Shown in pieces: positions 1-9,528 of a stretch of DNA of 64,000 nt (its first letter is position 1; each line of letters begins with the position of its first letter). The DNA comes from Lachnospiraceae bacterium (GTDB lineage: Bacteria; Bacillota; Clostridia; Lachnospirales; Lachnospiraceae): NCBI GenBank assembly GCA_024405115.1, contig JAKSPD010000003.1, forward strand, positions 83,114 to 147,113, read 5' to 3'. Made by a program: the position numbers and the translations under genes. Below the pieces are notes generated by a model. It was given only the letters and a program-made list of their open reading frames with translations, was not told the DNA's origin and searched no databases.

Positions 1-1
1 A

Positions 2-607
2 ATACTGTCGGGAATAAGAAGGACAGCTGCCGTAAAACTCTGCAATGAGATAAAGAATGAAATGCTCGAGCTGGGATTTGAATCAGTCAGGGTTGAACTT
101 TCATTCACTGAGAAAGAGCCTTCGGCAGATGGAATGGATGCCGTGTCATTCATGGTGTCGCTTAATCCCGGGGAACCGATGGGACCAATTTCACACGTTG
201 CATCAGGTGGAGAGCTTTCAAGGCTGATGTTAAGCATTAAGACTGTATTAGCCGGGACAGATGACATTCCCACCCTTATATTTGATGAAATAGATACCGG
301 AATAAGTGGAAGGACGGCACAGAAGGTAGCGGAAAAACTTGATATCATTTCCAGAAGTCATCAGGTCATCTGCATAACACATCTACCGCAGATAGCTTCC
401 ATGGCTGACACCCATTTCCTCATTGAAAAGAATGAGGAAGAGGGAAGAAATGTCACAAGAATAAGAAAGCTTTCCGGCGATGAATCGGTTTCTGAACTTG
501 CCAGGCTCCTGGGAGGGGCAATGATAACCAAGGCAGTATACGGGAATGCGCTTGAGATGAAGGAAATGGCAGAGAACATAAAGAAGGGACACCTAAATGG
601 CAGTTAA
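2..607 (+). CDS. recN: DNA repair ATPase RecN, C-terminal part
   Basis: This is the end of RecN, the SMC-like ATPase that acts at double-strand breaks during recombinational repair. The frame is open from base 2, so the gene begins upstream of the window. Visible features are the ABC signature region (SHVASGGELSRLML), the Walker B segment (LIFDEIDTGISGRTA) and the following CITHLPQIAS H-loop, all in the order typical of RecN. The stop overlaps the start of glgA by 11 bases, suggesting co-transcription. The family assignment is secure; nothing can be said about the missing N-terminal half. Confidence 0.95.
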   Translation: MLSGIRRTAAVKLCNEIKNEMLELGFESVRVELSFTEKEPSADGMDAVSFMVSLNPGEPMGPISHVASGGELSRLMLSIKTVLAGTDDIPTLIFDEIDTGISGRTAQKVAEKLDIISRSHQVICITHLPQIASMADTHFLIEKNEEEGRNVTRIRKLSGDESVSELARLLGGAMITKAVYGNALEMKEMAENIKKGHLNGS

Positions 608-2048
608 ACGAAAAAAAATCCTATTTGCTGTCAGTGAGGCGGTTCCGTTCATTAAGACAGGCGGACTTGCCGACGTGGCCGGATCATTACCGAAAAACCT
701 GGACAGCAGGTATTTTGACTGCAGGGTCATAATGCCCAAATATACATGCATGAAGGCCGAAAACCTGAAGACACTGAAGTTTCTGTGTTCCTTCACCGTT
801 CATCATGACGGAAGGGACATATATGCCGGTGTTTTTACGCTCACAAAGGCAGGAATCAGGTTTTACTTCATTGATAACGAGGAGTTTTTCGGTGGGGATA
901 AGCCATATGGTGACTGGTATTATGACATAAGCAAGTTCTGCTTTTTTGAAAAGGCGGCCCTGATGGCCATTAAGGCTGTTGATTTCAGGCCTGACATTAT
1001 TCACTGCCATGACTGGCAGACAGGGCTTATTCCGGCCTATGTGAATGAACTGAGAAGTGATCCGTTTTACAGCAGGATAAAGACGGTTTTCACAATACAT
1101 AACCTGAAGTTCCAGGGACGGTGGGGCATTGACCACATGAAATGGATAACAGGTCTTCCGGACAGCTATTTTACCTCCGAAGGACTTGAATATTATAACG
1201 ATGGAAACATGCTGAAGGGCGGTGTGGTTTACGCAGACGCCGTTACGACGGTTTCAAGAACTTATGCAGAGGAAATCAAAACACCGGAGTATGGCGAAGG
1301 TCTTGACGGGCTTATGAGAAAAAGGGCATGGGCCCTTCGCGGAATAGTAAATGGAATTGATTACAGGGAGTTTAATCCTGAAAGTGACCGGCTGATAAGT
1401 GCTTTCTATAATTCGGAAAATTTCAGCCTTGTTAAAAACAAAAACAAGAAGGCACTGCAGAAGGCATTAGGACTTTCAGAAGATGACGGAAAACTTCTTA
1501 TCGGCATGGTGACCAGACTTACTGATCAGAAAGGTCTGGACCTTATCGGGCAGATACTTGAAACTCTTTCAGGGGATGACATCCAGATTGCGGTTGTGGG
1601 TACCGGCGATGAAAGATATGAGGCAATGTTTATGGAGGCCGCGCAGCGTCATCCCGGAAAGATTGCCGCGTACATAAGGTACTCTGATGAGATGGCTCAT
1701 AAGGTATACGCCGGTGCTGATGCTTATCTGATGCCGTCAAGGTTTGAACCCTGCGGACTGTCACAGCTTATAGCATTACGTTACGGAACTGTTCCCATCG
1801 TCCGTGAAACAGGGGGACTTAAGGACACGGTGATACCTTATAACCGTTACAGCGGAGAAGGTACGGGATTCTCGTTTGCGGATTATTCGCCGGAGTGTCT
1901 TCTTTCATGCATAAGGTATGCTGAAGACGTATTCAGGGAGAATAAGGAAGCCTGGGACGGGCTGATAAGAAGCGGTATGAATACCGACTTTTCATGGAAG
2001 TCATCGGCATTGAGCTACCAGGAACTTTATGACTGGCTGATAGGATGA
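597..2048 (+). CDS. glgA: Glycogen synthase (ADP-glucose type)
   Basis: Glycogen synthase of glycosyltransferase family 5, which extends alpha-1,4-glucan chains from ADP-glucose. At 483 residues it has normal length. The N-terminal ADP-glucose motif KTGGLADV starts at residue 20, an HCHDWQT segment lies near residue 138, and the C-terminal domain carries PSRFEPCGLSQL and ETGGLKDTV, which hold the conserved glutamate and nucleotide-binding loop. The ATG follows GAAGGGA and lies inside the end of recN. No other glg genes are in the window, so the rest of the glycogen pathway must lie elsewhere. Confidence 0.95.
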   Translation: MAVKRKKILFAVSEAVPFIKTGGLADVAGSLPKNLDSRYFDCRVIMPKYTCMKAENLKTLKFLCSFTVHHDGRDIYAGVFTLTKAGIRFYFIDNEEFFGGDKPYGDWYYDISKFCFFEKAALMAIKAVDFRPDIIHCHDWQTGLIPAYVNELRSDPFYSRIKTVFTIHNLKFQGRWGIDHMKWITGLPDSYFTSEGLEYYNDGNMLKGGVVYADAVTTVSRTYAEEIKTPEYGEGLDGLMRKRAWALRGIVNGIDYREFNPESDRLISAFYNSENFSLVKNKNKKALQKALGLSEDDGKLLIGMVTRLTDQKGLDLIGQILETLSGDDIQIAVVGTGDERYEAMFMEAAQRHPGKIAAYIRYSDEMAHKVYAGADAYLMPSRFEPCGLSQLIALRYGTVPIVRETGGLKDTVIPYNRYSGEGTGFSFADYSPECLLSCIRYAEDVFRENKEAWDGLIRSGMNTDFSWKSSALSYQELYDWLIG

Positions 2049-3019
2049 TATTTACGAAAAACAAAAGGAAAAGATTTATAATTATGATCATGGCACTTGC
2101 AGTTTCTGCGGTGCTTCTTTCCGGTTGTAAGGGAATAGAACTTGAGAATAAGGCTGAACAGATTGAGGAATACACCAGGGAACAGGCCATGATCCTCATA
2201 GTGAATGAACGCAACCGTTATGAAAACGTATATTCAGAGGGAATCTGGGGGCTGTCGGCGGAAGACGGAAAAACGTTTGACCGCACGGTGATAGAAAGTG
2301 TCAAGGATTTCATGGAACATATAAAGCTTCTCTGCATGATGGCAGAAGAGCGGGGAATCTCCCTTTCAAGCAGTGAGAGGGAATTAATAAAAGAGATGAC
2401 CGATGCTTACATGGATTCACTTTCAAAGGCCGATCTTGAGTATATCGGCTGTACCCGAGAAGATGTGCTTAAAATCTATACTGATTACTTTACTGCATGC
2501 CGGCTCGCCGCGGATCTGACATCCTCTGCGGATACGGCAATAAGTGATTCTGAGGTAAAGGTCATCAAGATTATGCAGATAGCCACAGACGATGAGAAAA
2601 AGGCCAAGGCTATCCTTAAGAAACTAAAGATCGACAGGTCTGAATTTAACTCACTTGCCAGCCGTTACAGTGAAGCCGACCAGATAGAACTGACATTGAA
2701 AAAGGGTTCCGGGAACGGACTCATGGAAAAAACCGCCTTTTCACTCGACGAAGGTCAGATATCAAACATTCTTGCCATTGGTGGAATGTATTACATAATC
2801 AAGGTTACTGACGGATATGACCAGGAAGCCACGATGCAGAGAAAGGAAGGCATCAGGACGGCACTGGATACGCTTGCATTTAATGAGGTTGTAAAGCCTT
2901 TTGAATCAGAACATACGATAGTTTTCTTTGAAAAATTCTGGAATGAAATCAGTTTTCAGGAAGCAAACGATTCAGAAATTGACTGTTTCTTTGATATTTA
3001 TAAAAAAATCACAGGTTAA
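2045..3019 (+). CDS. PrsA/SurA-like peptidyl-prolyl isomerase lipoprotein
   Basis: A secreted, lipid-anchored protein of 324 residues. Residues 1-28 form a signal peptide with a basic start, a hydrophobic core and the lipobox LLSGC, so Cys28 is the expected lipidated residue. Residues about 60-165 resemble the helical SurA/PrsA chaperone part. Residues about 175-280 resemble a parvulin domain (QIATDDEKKAKAIL, then SRYSEAD and a YYIIKVTDGYD end strand). It probably assists folding of exported proteins at the outer face of the membrane. The start overlaps the end of glgA (ATGA). The parvulin domain is divergent, so catalytic activity is uncertain. Confidence 0.75.
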   Translation: MIFTKNKRKRFIIMIMALAVSAVLLSGCKGIELENKAEQIEEYTREQAMILIVNERNRYENVYSEGIWGLSAEDGKTFDRTVIESVKDFMEHIKLLCMMAEERGISLSSSERELIKEMTDAYMDSLSKADLEYIGCTREDVLKIYTDYFTACRLAADLTSSADTAISDSEVKVIKIMQIATDDEKKAKAILKKLKIDRSEFNSLASRYSEADQIELTLKKGSGNGLMEKTAFSLDEGQISNILAIGGMYYIIKVTDGYDQEATMQRKEGIRTALDTLAFNEVVKPFESEHTIVFFEKFWNEISFQEANDSEIDCFFDIYKKITG

Positions 3020-3030
3020 GGAGATATAAG

Positions 3031-4404
3031 ATGAAAGCTGAAGAACTTATCTATAAGAACGAAAACATTGCCGTGAAATGTCCCATGGATTTAATAAAGG
3101 CCATGGATTTCTGTGAAGGATATAAATTATTTCTCAACAGGGCCAAAACGGAGAGGGAGACTGTCATCGAGATCATTTCACAGGCCGAAAAGGAAGGCTA
3201 TGAAGAATTTTCAAGGGAAAAGAAATACAAAGCCGGATCAAAACTGTTTTTTAATAGCAGGGGTAAGGATGCCATCCTTGTTACCATCGGACATGAGGAC
3301 CTTTCAAGAGGCGTGAGGTTCAATATAGCCCATATCGACTGCCCGAGACTTGACTTAAAGCCGAATCCCCTTTACGAACAGGATGAGACTGCGCTTTTTA
3401 AAACGCATTATTACGGCGGTATCAGGAAGTATCAGTGGACTGCGGTTCCGCTTGCCATTCATGGAACCGTTGTTTTAAGGAGCGGTGAAAAGAAGGCCAT
3501 TTCCATAGGCGAGGCTGATGCTGATCCAAAGTTCTTTATTTCCGACCTTCTGCCCCATCTGAGCAAAAAGCAGGATGAAAGGACACTCAAGGATGGAATT
3601 AAGGGTGAGGAGCTTAATGTAATAGTAGGAAGTACACCTTATAAGGATACTGATGAAAAAGAGCCGTACAGGCTGATGGTGCTCAGCATTCTGAATGATA
3701 TGTTCGGAATGACGGAAAAGGATTTTCTCCGTGCCGAAATTGAAGTGGTTCCTGCTGCTAAGGCATCTGACATAGGATTTGACCGTGCTCTTGTCGGTGC
3801 TTATGGTCAGGATGACAGAGTGTGCGCATACACTGCCATGATGGCTGCCTTTGAGGCTTCAGATCCGCGTTATACCACTGTAACGGTGTTTACCGATAAG
3901 GAAGAGATAGGTTCATATGGTAATACAGGCATGGACTCACTGTATCTTGATCATTTCCTTTCGGATCTCTGCGAATCTCAGGGAGCAGTAAAAAGGGATC
4001 TTTACCGTAATTCCTTCTGTGTATCATCGGATGTGGGTGCGGCATATGATCCGACTTTCTCTGATGTATTTGAAAAGAACAATGTACCTTATCTTGGACA
4101 CGGCCCCATTATAACCAAGTATACCGGAGCAAGAGGAAAAGGCGGTGCAAGTGATGCCTCTGCAGAAACCATGGCACGTGTAATTTCAATACTTGATGAC
4201 AACGGAGTATGCTGGCAGACAGGAGAACTTGGAAAAGTAGATGAGGGCGGCGGGGGAACCATTGCCCATTACATTGCTTCACATGATGTTGACACAGTGG
4301 ATGTCGGTGTTCCTGTACTGGCAATGCACGCGCCATTCGAGTTGACCTCAAAACTTGATGTTTATCATACTTATCTGGCTTTTAAGGCGGTACTTCTTTC
4401 ATGA
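3031..4404 (+). CDS. M18 family zinc aminopeptidase
   Basis: Cytosolic M18 aminopeptidase (aminopeptidase 1/ApeA-like), 457 residues, removing N-terminal amino acids from peptides. Family landmarks are FNIAHIDCPRLDLKPNPLYE near residue 92 (metal-binding His), DDRVCAYTAM, FTDKEEIGSYGNTGMDS near residue 290 (catalytic and metal Glu), SDVGAAYDP, and the C-terminal GVPVLAMHAPFE with the last metal His. A clear AAGGAGAT ribosome site precedes the ATG by 7 bases. The stop codon overlaps the next gene, which suggests one transcript. Confidence 0.92.
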   Translation: MKAEELIYKNENIAVKCPMDLIKAMDFCEGYKLFLNRAKTERETVIEIISQAEKEGYEEFSREKKYKAGSKLFFNSRGKDAILVTIGHEDLSRGVRFNIAHIDCPRLDLKPNPLYEQDETALFKTHYYGGIRKYQWTAVPLAIHGTVVLRSGEKKAISIGEADADPKFFISDLLPHLSKKQDERTLKDGIKGEELNVIVGSTPYKDTDEKEPYRLMVLSILNDMFGMTEKDFLRAEIEVVPAAKASDIGFDRALVGAYGQDDRVCAYTAMMAAFEASDPRYTTVTVFTDKEEIGSYGNTGMDSLYLDHFLSDLCESQGAVKRDLYRNSFCVSSDVGAAYDPTFSDVFEKNNVPYLGHGPIITKYTGARGKGGASDASAETMARVISILDDNGVCWQTGELGKVDEGGGGTIAHYIASHDVDTVDVGVPVLAMHAPFELTSKLDVYHTYLAFKAVLLS

Positions 4405-5588
4405 CTGGATTTCTGGTAAAAAAGTTTGTAAAAAACAATGATGACATAGGCAGCAATGCCGTAAGGACATCATATGGTGTTCTTGCAGGAATCACCGGAA
4501 TATGTGTCAACTGCATTCTTTTCGTCATGAAGTTTATTATAGGCACGATTACAGGGGCAGTTTCAGTCACTGCAGATGCCTTCAATAACCTTTCAGACGT
4601 CGCCTCATCACTGATTTCACTTGTGGGTGCAAAAATGGCGGCTCGTCCCGCTAACGCTGACCATCCGTTCGGACATGGAAGGCTTGAGTATGTTTCTGCA
4701 CTTGCAGTTGCATTCCTGGTGCTTGAGGTAGGTTTTAAATTATTAAAGGATTCAGTGTCCAAGATTTTAAATCCGGAACCCATTCAGTTTTCCGTGGTTT
4801 CAGTCGTGGTACTTGTGCTTTCAATAATGCTGAAGCTATGGCTGTCTGTTTTTAATACAAAGCTGGGAAAGAGAATCAATTCACAGCCCATGCTTGCAAC
4901 GGCAGCAGATTCAAGAAACGACTGTCTTTCAACCATGGCAACAATCGTCTCTTTACTGGTATTCAGTTTTCTTTCAATCAATATCGATGGGATAGTGGGA
5001 CTTCTGGTATCGTTCCTTATCCTTAAATGTGGCGTTGAGATTGCAAAGGATACACTTGATCCGCTGATTGGCGGCAACGTGGATATTGAACTGAGCAAAA
5101 CCATAAAGGAGTTTATCCTTTCATACCCTGAAGTACTGGGGTGTCATGACCTGATAGTTCATAATTACGGACCGTCAAAGAGTTTTGCTTCAGTTCATGT
5201 GGAAATCTCTGATACAACAGGTCTTGAGGCTTCTCATATTCTTATGGATGGCATTGAAAGGGACTGTCTGAAAAAGTATGGAATCCAGCTGGTTACCCAT
5301 ACTGACCCTATTGATGTTACAAATCCTAAAACCATTGCTGCAAGGGAATGCGTTGAAAAGACCGTTAAGGATATCGGCGACGGCCGTGTTTCGACTCATG
5401 ATGTAAGAATAGTGCATGCTTCAGAAGGAAAGTTCAATGTGGTTTTTGACCTTATCGTTCCGTACAGCTACACACAGGAACAGAACAGGAACCTGACAGA
5501 GAAGATACAGGAAAAGCTCAGGGAAATCAAACCGGAATACAGCGTGGTAATAACGATAGAACACAGTTTTGCGGAAGCAGATAATTGA
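4401..5588 (+). CDS. Cation diffusion facilitator (CDF) metal transporter
   Basis: Membrane exporter of divalent metals driven by proton exchange, 395 residues. Residues about 20-220 hold six predicted membrane helices with the two metal-site motifs ADAFNNLSD and ADSRNDC. The cytoplasmic C-terminal domain has the conserved HDLIVHNYGPSKSFASVHVE segment near residue 250. About 100 extra residues follow (from roughly 290), with a second regulatory-like fold ending in VVITIEHSF, making it longer than the usual 290-residue members. The start overlaps the aminopeptidase stop. Metal preference (Zn, Mn, Fe) cannot be read from the sequence. Confidence 0.9.
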   Translation: MTGFLVKKFVKNNDDIGSNAVRTSYGVLAGITGICVNCILFVMKFIIGTITGAVSVTADAFNNLSDVASSLISLVGAKMAARPANADHPFGHGRLEYVSALAVAFLVLEVGFKLLKDSVSKILNPEPIQFSVVSVVVLVLSIMLKLWLSVFNTKLGKRINSQPMLATAADSRNDCLSTMATIVSLLVFSFLSINIDGIVGLLVSFLILKCGVEIAKDTLDPLIGGNVDIELSKTIKEFILSYPEVLGCHDLIVHNYGPSKSFASVHVEISDTTGLEASHILMDGIERDCLKKYGIQLVTHTDPIDVTNPKTIAARECVEKTVKDIGDGRVSTHDVRIVHASEGKFNVVFDLIVPYSYTQEQNRNLTEKIQEKLREIKPEYSVVITIEHSFAEADN

Positions 5589-5977
5589 ATAATAAACTCA
5601 TTTCAAAAAAAGACCTGATACTGCTGGCAGCGCTACTTTTTGCGGCGCTGTTGGTTTTTTCTGCCTTTGGAAAAATCAGGTCTAAAGGGAATTATCTTAT
5701 TGTCACGCGGGATGGTGAGGTAGTAGTAAGGGAGTTACTGACGGAAGAAAAGGAGATTAGGATAGAATCTGAAGATGGCGGTTATAACATCATCCGGATT
5801 ATAAGGACTGATGAAGGAAATTTTGCCGTAATGTGTTCAGAAAGTAACTGCCCTGAAAAGATATGTGTAAACAAGGGACAGGTGGTCCTTACTGATGATC
5901 CGATAGTATGCCTTCCGCATAAGATGACTGCTAAACTGGTGAAAAAACAAAAACAGAAACAAAAATGCTGCCAGTAA
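5585..5977 (+). CDS. NusG domain II-containing small membrane protein
   Basis: A 130-residue protein with one N-terminal membrane helix (residues about 10-30) and an extracytoplasmic NusG domain II-like beta domain (VVRELLTEEKEIRIESEDG, then CSESNCPEKICVNKG and IVCLPHK). The four cysteines are typical of this Clostridia family; its function is unknown. It starts with TTG inside the TGA of the CDF gene, so translational coupling is likely. The stop lies within the terminator hairpin that ends this operon. Confidence 0.8.
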   Translation: MNNKLISKKDLILLAALLFAALLVFSAFGKIRSKGNYLIVTRDGEVVVRELLTEEKEIRIESEDGGYNIIRIIRTDEGNFAVMCSESNCPEKICVNKGQVVLTDDPIVCLPHKMTAKLVKKQKQKQKCCQ

Positions 5978-5990
5978 CCGGCAGCATTTT
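5962..5990 (+). terminator. Rho-independent terminator overlapping the gene end
   Basis: An 11-bp stem (AAAATGCTGCC paired with GGCAGCATTTT) with a 7-base loop spans the stop codon of the NusG-II gene. The A- and T-rich ends let it work on both strands, so it may also terminate the tRNA-Val/tRNA-Met transcript arriving from the right. Confidence 0.8.
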
Positions 5991-6004
5991 CATAAATAAA
6001 AAAA

Positions 6005-6078
6005 TAGCGAGAGGGGGATTCGAACCCTCGACACTGCGGGTATGAACCGCATGCTCTAGCCAACTGAGCTATCTCGCC
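6005..6078 (-). tRNA. tRNA-Met (CAT)
   Basis: Reading the minus strand gives a full cloverleaf. The acceptor GGCGAGA pairs with TCTCGCT, followed by discriminator A. The D arm is GCTC...GAGC, the anticodon stem TGCGG/CCGCA has loop TTCATAC (anticodon CAT), and the T arm has loop TTCGAAT. The first acceptor pair is G-U and the anticodon stem lacks three G-C pairs, so this is elongator rather than initiator. A lysidine-modified tRNA-Ile cannot be fully excluded. CCA is not encoded. Confidence 0.9.
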
Positions 6079-6081
6079 ATA

Positions 6082-6154
6082 TGGGGCCTACAGGGCTCGA
6101 ACCTGTGACCCCCTGCTTGTAAGGCAGGTGCTCTCCCAGCTGAGCTAAGACCCC
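6082..6154 (-). tRNA. tRNA-Val (TAC)
   Basis: Minus-strand cloverleaf with acceptor GGGGTCT paired to AGGCCCC (one T-G pair), discriminator A, anticodon stem CCTGC/GCAGG and loop CTTACAA, giving anticodon TAC. It lies 3 bp upstream of tRNA-Met in the same direction, so the two are co-transcribed. Confidence 0.95.
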
Positions 6155-6182
6155 ATGCAATCGTTTTTCAACGTGCTTTTGT

Positions 6183-6211
6183 AGTATAATTAATTTACCA
6201 TGCAATGTCAA
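6183..6211 (-). promoter_or_regulatory. Promoter of the tRNA-Val/tRNA-Met unit
   Basis: On the minus strand a perfect -35 (TTGACA, 6206-6211) is followed by a 17-bp spacer and a -10 (TATACT, 6183-6188), about 28 bp upstream of tRNA-Val. Confidence 0.85.
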
Positions 6212-6235
6212 GCTGAAATTAAAAAAACTTTACCT

Positions 6236-6263
6236 TTTACAGATTGTCCATAAGTGATATAAT
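6236..6263 (+). promoter_or_regulatory. Promoter of the lipid kinase/ispF/cysS operon
   Basis: -35 TTTACA (6236-6241), 16-bp spacer, -10 TATAAT (6258-6263), followed 32 bp later by the ATG of the lipid kinase gene with an AAAGGAG site in between. Confidence 0.7.
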
Positions 6264-6295
6264 TAACCGATGATTTATCCAAAAAGGAGAATGTT

Positions 6296-7216
6296 ATGTA
6301 TTTTTTTATTGTAAATCCTAATTCGGGATGCGGAAGCGGACTTAAGGTCTGGAACCAGACAAAGAAATATTTAAATAGCATAAATGCTCCTTATGATGTC
6401 TTTTTCACTGCAAAACAGGGTGATGCAATGAATAAGGCCATGGAACTGTCCAAGGACAGAACCGAAGAACTGTATGTCATAGCAGTAGGTGGAGACGGAA
6501 CCATAAATGAAGTCATCAACGGGCTTGATTTTTCCTCAAATGTAATTTTTGGTTTCATCCCATCAGGTTCAGGAAATGATTTGGGACGCTCCCTTGGGTA
6601 TTCAGGCAATACTCAGGACATACTTAAGAAACTGTTCACGAACGGCTATGTGAGAAACATGGATTATGGCGTGGTAACTAATGATGACGGTACACTGCGC
6701 CGCAGATTCATCGTAAGCTGCGGAATCGGATTTGATGCAGCGGTCTGTCATGCACTCGAAGTTTCAAAAATTAAGGATTTCTGTAATAAGATAGGAATCG
6801 GCAAGCTGTCTTACACGATAATCGGGTTCATTGAGTTCCTGAAATCCAAACCGTCAGCCGGTTACATGATACTTGACGGGGACAGGAAGGTTGAGTTCAA
6901 GTCGATTTTTTTCATCTCCATGCAGAATCATCCATATGAAGGCGGTGGGTATAAATTCGCACCAAATGCTCAGTGGAATGACGGAATGCTTGATGCAACC
7001 GCTGTATGCTCAAGGAGCAAACTGAAACTCCTTCCTATTCTCCTTAATAAGAAAAAGGGATTAAAGGAAAGCGGAATCGTGAGGTTCTTCCCATTCAGCG
7101 AGGCACAGTTCCACATTGAAGATAAAAAGGCAATGCATACTGACGGTGAACTTATGGGGTATCAGTCTGATTTTACTGTAAGGTGTGTTGAGGGAAAAGT
7201 AAGGATTTTACTGTAA
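6296..7216 (+). CDS. Diacylglycerol kinase-family lipid kinase
   Basis: Soluble, membrane-associated lipid kinase of the YegS/DgkB/BmrU family, 306 residues. Residues about 1-130 form the nucleotide-binding domain with [23 protein letters not shown] and [10 protein letters not shown]; the C-terminal beta-sandwich has [15 protein letters not shown] and HTDGELM. It likely phosphorylates diacylglycerol or a related lipid and recycles it to phospholipid synthesis. The start is set by AAAGGAG 7 bases before ATG. The stop overlaps the ispF start (TAATG). The exact lipid substrate is unknown. Confidence 0.88.
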   Translation: MYFFIVNPNSGCGSGLKVWNQTKKYLNSINAPYDVFFTAKQGDAMNKAMELSKDRTEELYVIAVGGDGTINEVINGLDFSSNVIFGFIPSGSGNDLGRSLGYSGNTQDILKKLFTNGYVRNMDYGVVTNDDGTLRRRFIVSCGIGFDAAVCHALEVSKIKDFCNKIGIGKLSYTIIGFIEFLKSKPSAGYMILDGDRKVEFKSIFFISMQNHPYEGGGYKFAPNAQWNDGMLDATAVCSRSKLKLLPILLNKKKGLKESGIVRFFPFSEAQFHIEDKKAMHTDGELMGYQSDFTVRCVEGKVRILL

Positions 7217-7695
7217 TGCGTATTGGTCACGGATATGATGTTCATAAACTTGTTGAAGGAAGGAAACTGATACTGGGTGGCGTAGATGTTCCATTTGAAA
7301 AAGGACTTCTCGGACACAGTGATGCAGACGTACTTACCCATGCGGTGATGGATTCGCTGTTGGGAGCGGCTGCTCTTGGTGACATAGGGCTTCACTTTCC
7401 TGATAATGACGACATGTACCTGGGAGCGGACTCAATAGAGCTTCTCAGAAAGGTCGCTAACCTTCTTAGTGAACGATGTTATGTTACTGAAAATGTTGAC
7501 TGTACGGTCATATGCCAGAGACCAAAGCTGAGACCATATATAGATGAAATGAGAAAAAACATTGCTGATGCGCTTTCGGTTGACATCTCACAGGTAAATG
7601 TTAAAGCAACTACCGAAGAGCATCTCGGTTTCACCGGTGAGGGCCTCGGAATTGCCGCGCATGCGGTCTGTCTGATAAAGGAAAAGGAAGATTAA
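7216..7695 (+). CDS. ispF: 2-C-methyl-D-erythritol 2,4-cyclodiphosphate synthase
   Basis: Fifth enzyme of the MEP isoprenoid pathway; a homotrimeric zinc enzyme of 159 residues, the usual length. Visible residues are the metal ligands in GYDVHKL (Asp8, His10) and [15 protein letters not shown], the LHFPDND segment, and the C-terminal [21 protein letters not shown]. It starts one base into the previous stop and lies one base before cysS, so it belongs to that operon. The window shows no other MEP gene. Confidence 0.96.
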   Translation: MRIGHGYDVHKLVEGRKLILGGVDVPFEKGLLGHSDADVLTHAVMDSLLGAAALGDIGLHFPDNDDMYLGADSIELLRKVANLLSERCYVTENVDCTVICQRPKLRPYIDEMRKNIADALSVDISQVNVKATTEEHLGFTGEGLGIAAHAVCLIKEKED

Positions 7696-7696
7696 G

Positions 7697-9109
7697 ATGA
7701 AGATTTTTGACACAATGCAGAGAAGAAAAGTTGATTTTAAGCCGTTGGTTCCCGGAAAGGTAAGCATGTATGTATGCGGCCCCACGGTTTACAATCTTAT
7801 CCATATAGGAAATGCACGTCCCATGATTGTATTTGACGCTTTTCGCCGTTACATGGAATATAAGGGATATGAGGTAAACTATGTATCAAATTTCACGGAC
7901 GTGGATGACAAAATAATCAAGGCGGCAAACGAGGAAGGTGTTGATTCCTCTGTTATCTCTGAACGTTACATTAAAGAATGTAAAAAGGACATGGCGGACC
8001 TTAACGTAAAGCCTGCAACAACACATCCAAAGGCTACTGAGGAAATAGACGGCATGATTGACATGATCAGCACACTGATCGAAAAAGGACATGCTTATGT
8101 TGCAGAGGACGGAACCGTTTATTTTTCTGTAGAGTCAGATAAGAATTATGGAAAGCTTTCTCATAAGGACATGGATGAGATGATGTCCGGACTCCGTGAT
8201 CTTAAGGTTACCGGTGAGGATCAGAAGAGAAACGTTAATGACTTTGTTCTCTGGAAACCCAAAAAAGAAGGCGAGCCTTCATGGCCGTCACCCTGGTGCG
8301 ACGGACGTCCCGGATGGCACATTGAGTGTTCAGTAATGAGCAAGAAGTACCTTGGTGAGACCATTGACATCCATGCCGGTGGTGAAGACCTTATTTTCCC
8401 GCATCATGAAAATGAGATTGCACAGTCTGAATGCTGCAGTGGAAAGATCTTTTCAAACTACTGGATGCATAACGGGTTCCTTAATATAAACGGATTAAAG
8501 ATGAGTAAGTCACTTGGTAACTTCTTTACCGTACGTGACATTACAGCACAGTATGATCCGATGGTTCTCCGTCTCTTCATCCTCAGCGCCCATTACCGCC
8601 AGCCGCTTAACTTCTCGAGGGAAGTAATGGACCAGGCCAAGGCATCATATGAAAGGATTCTCAACTGCACTGATAAGCTTAATGAATTAAAGAATTCAGC
8701 TGCAGGTGATGTACTTACTACGGACGAAGAGGCAGCAAAAGCCCAGATTGAGGGATTTGTAAAGGCTTTTGAGGATGCAATGGATGATGACAACAATACG
8801 GCAAATGCTTCGACAGCAGTGTTTGAGATAGTACGTATTGCAAATGCCACTACAAACGATAAGAGCACAAAAGCATACGTTGATTACGTGTACAGCACAA
8901 TAAAGACACTCTGTGACGGTGTTCTGGGTGTTAATACTGAAAGAAAGTCTGATAACCTTGACGAGGAAGTTGAAAAGCTCATTGCTGAAAGAACAGCTGC
9001 CAGAAAGGCTAAGAATTTTGCCAGGGCTGATGAGATAAGAAATCAGCTTACTTCAATGGGAATCATTCTTGAAGACACCAGAGAGGGCGTAAAGTGGAAG
9101 AGAGCCTGA
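7697..9109 (+). CDS. cysS: Cysteinyl-tRNA synthetase
   Basis: Class I aminoacyl-tRNA synthetase charging tRNA-Cys, 470 residues. The HIGH motif appears as HIGN at residues 36-39 and the KMSKS motif as GLKMSKSLGN near residue 265. Zinc ligands are visible in MYVCGPT, WHIECSVM and GGEDLIFPHHENEIAQSE. The C-terminal DALR-type helical domain follows, ending in RADEIRNQL and EDTREGVKW. The ispF-cysS-mrnC order is a known Clostridia/Bacilli arrangement. Confidence 0.97.
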   Translation: MKIFDTMQRRKVDFKPLVPGKVSMYVCGPTVYNLIHIGNARPMIVFDAFRRYMEYKGYEVNYVSNFTDVDDKIIKAANEEGVDSSVISERYIKECKKDMADLNVKPATTHPKATEEIDGMIDMISTLIEKGHAYVAEDGTVYFSVESDKNYGKLSHKDMDEMMSGLRDLKVTGEDQKRNVNDFVLWKPKKEGEPSWPSPWCDGRPGWHIECSVMSKKYLGETIDIHAGGEDLIFPHHENEIAQSECCSGKIFSNYWMHNGFLNINGLKMSKSLGNFFTVRDITAQYDPMVLRLFILSAHYRQPLNFSREVMDQAKASYERILNCTDKLNELKNSAAGDVLTTDEEAAKAQIEGFVKAFEDAMDDDNNTANASTAVFEIVRIANATTNDKSTKAYVDYVYSTIKTLCDGVLGVNTERKSDNLDEEVEKLIAERTAARKAKNFARADEIRNQLTSMGIILEDTREGVKWKRA

Positions 9110-9510
9110 AAGAAAATCCAAAGGATGTGAATGCGCTGACGCTTGCCTATCTTGGTGATGCGGTCTTTGAACTGGAAGTTAGAAAAAGGCTGTTTGCGAC
9201 TGGTTCGCATAAGGTAGAAAAGCTTCATAAAAGGACCACGGGTATCGTGAATGCGGCTTCTCAGTCTGCTTATTTTGGAAAACTGGAACCTATACTTACT
9301 GAAGAAGAAGCAGCAGTGTATCACAGGGGAAGAAACGGGAAGACACTAACGGCTGCAAAACACCAGAAGATCTCCGATTACCGGAGGGCTACAGGCTTCG
9401 AGGCGGTATTTGGCTATCTTTTCCTTAAGGGTGATACTGAAAGAATATCAGAATTAATGGATATCTGTTTCTCGGATATCCCTGTGGAATCAAATCAGGC
9501 GGCTGAATAA
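9094..9510 (+). CDS. mrnC: Mini-ribonuclease 3
   Basis: Mini-III, an RNase III-like dimer lacking the double-stranded RNA-binding domain, which matures 23S rRNA. At 138 residues it has normal family length. The catalytic segment LAYLGDAVFELEVR lies near residue 20, with RRATGFEAVFGYLFLKGD near residue 100 carrying the second acidic site. The start is GTG inside the end of cysS, preceded by GAGAGGG. Its place directly after cysS matches the conserved order in Firmicutes. Confidence 0.93.
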   Translation: MEESLKENPKDVNALTLAYLGDAVFELEVRKRLFATGSHKVEKLHKRTTGIVNAASQSAYFGKLEPILTEEEAAVYHRGRNGKTLTAAKHQKISDYRRATGFEAVFGYLFLKGDTERISELMDICFSDIPVESNQAAE

Positions 9511-9520
9511 AACAGCCGCC
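9498..9520 (+). terminator. GC-rich hairpin across the mrnC stop
   Basis: An 8-bp perfect stem (GGCGGCTG with CAGCCGCC, 7-base loop) covers the stop of mrnC. The following run (TTATACTT) is a weak U-tract, so this is at best a leaky terminator. It could also reduce initiation of the next gene, whose ATG is 8 bases downstream. Confidence 0.45.
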
Positions 9521-9528
9521 TTATACTT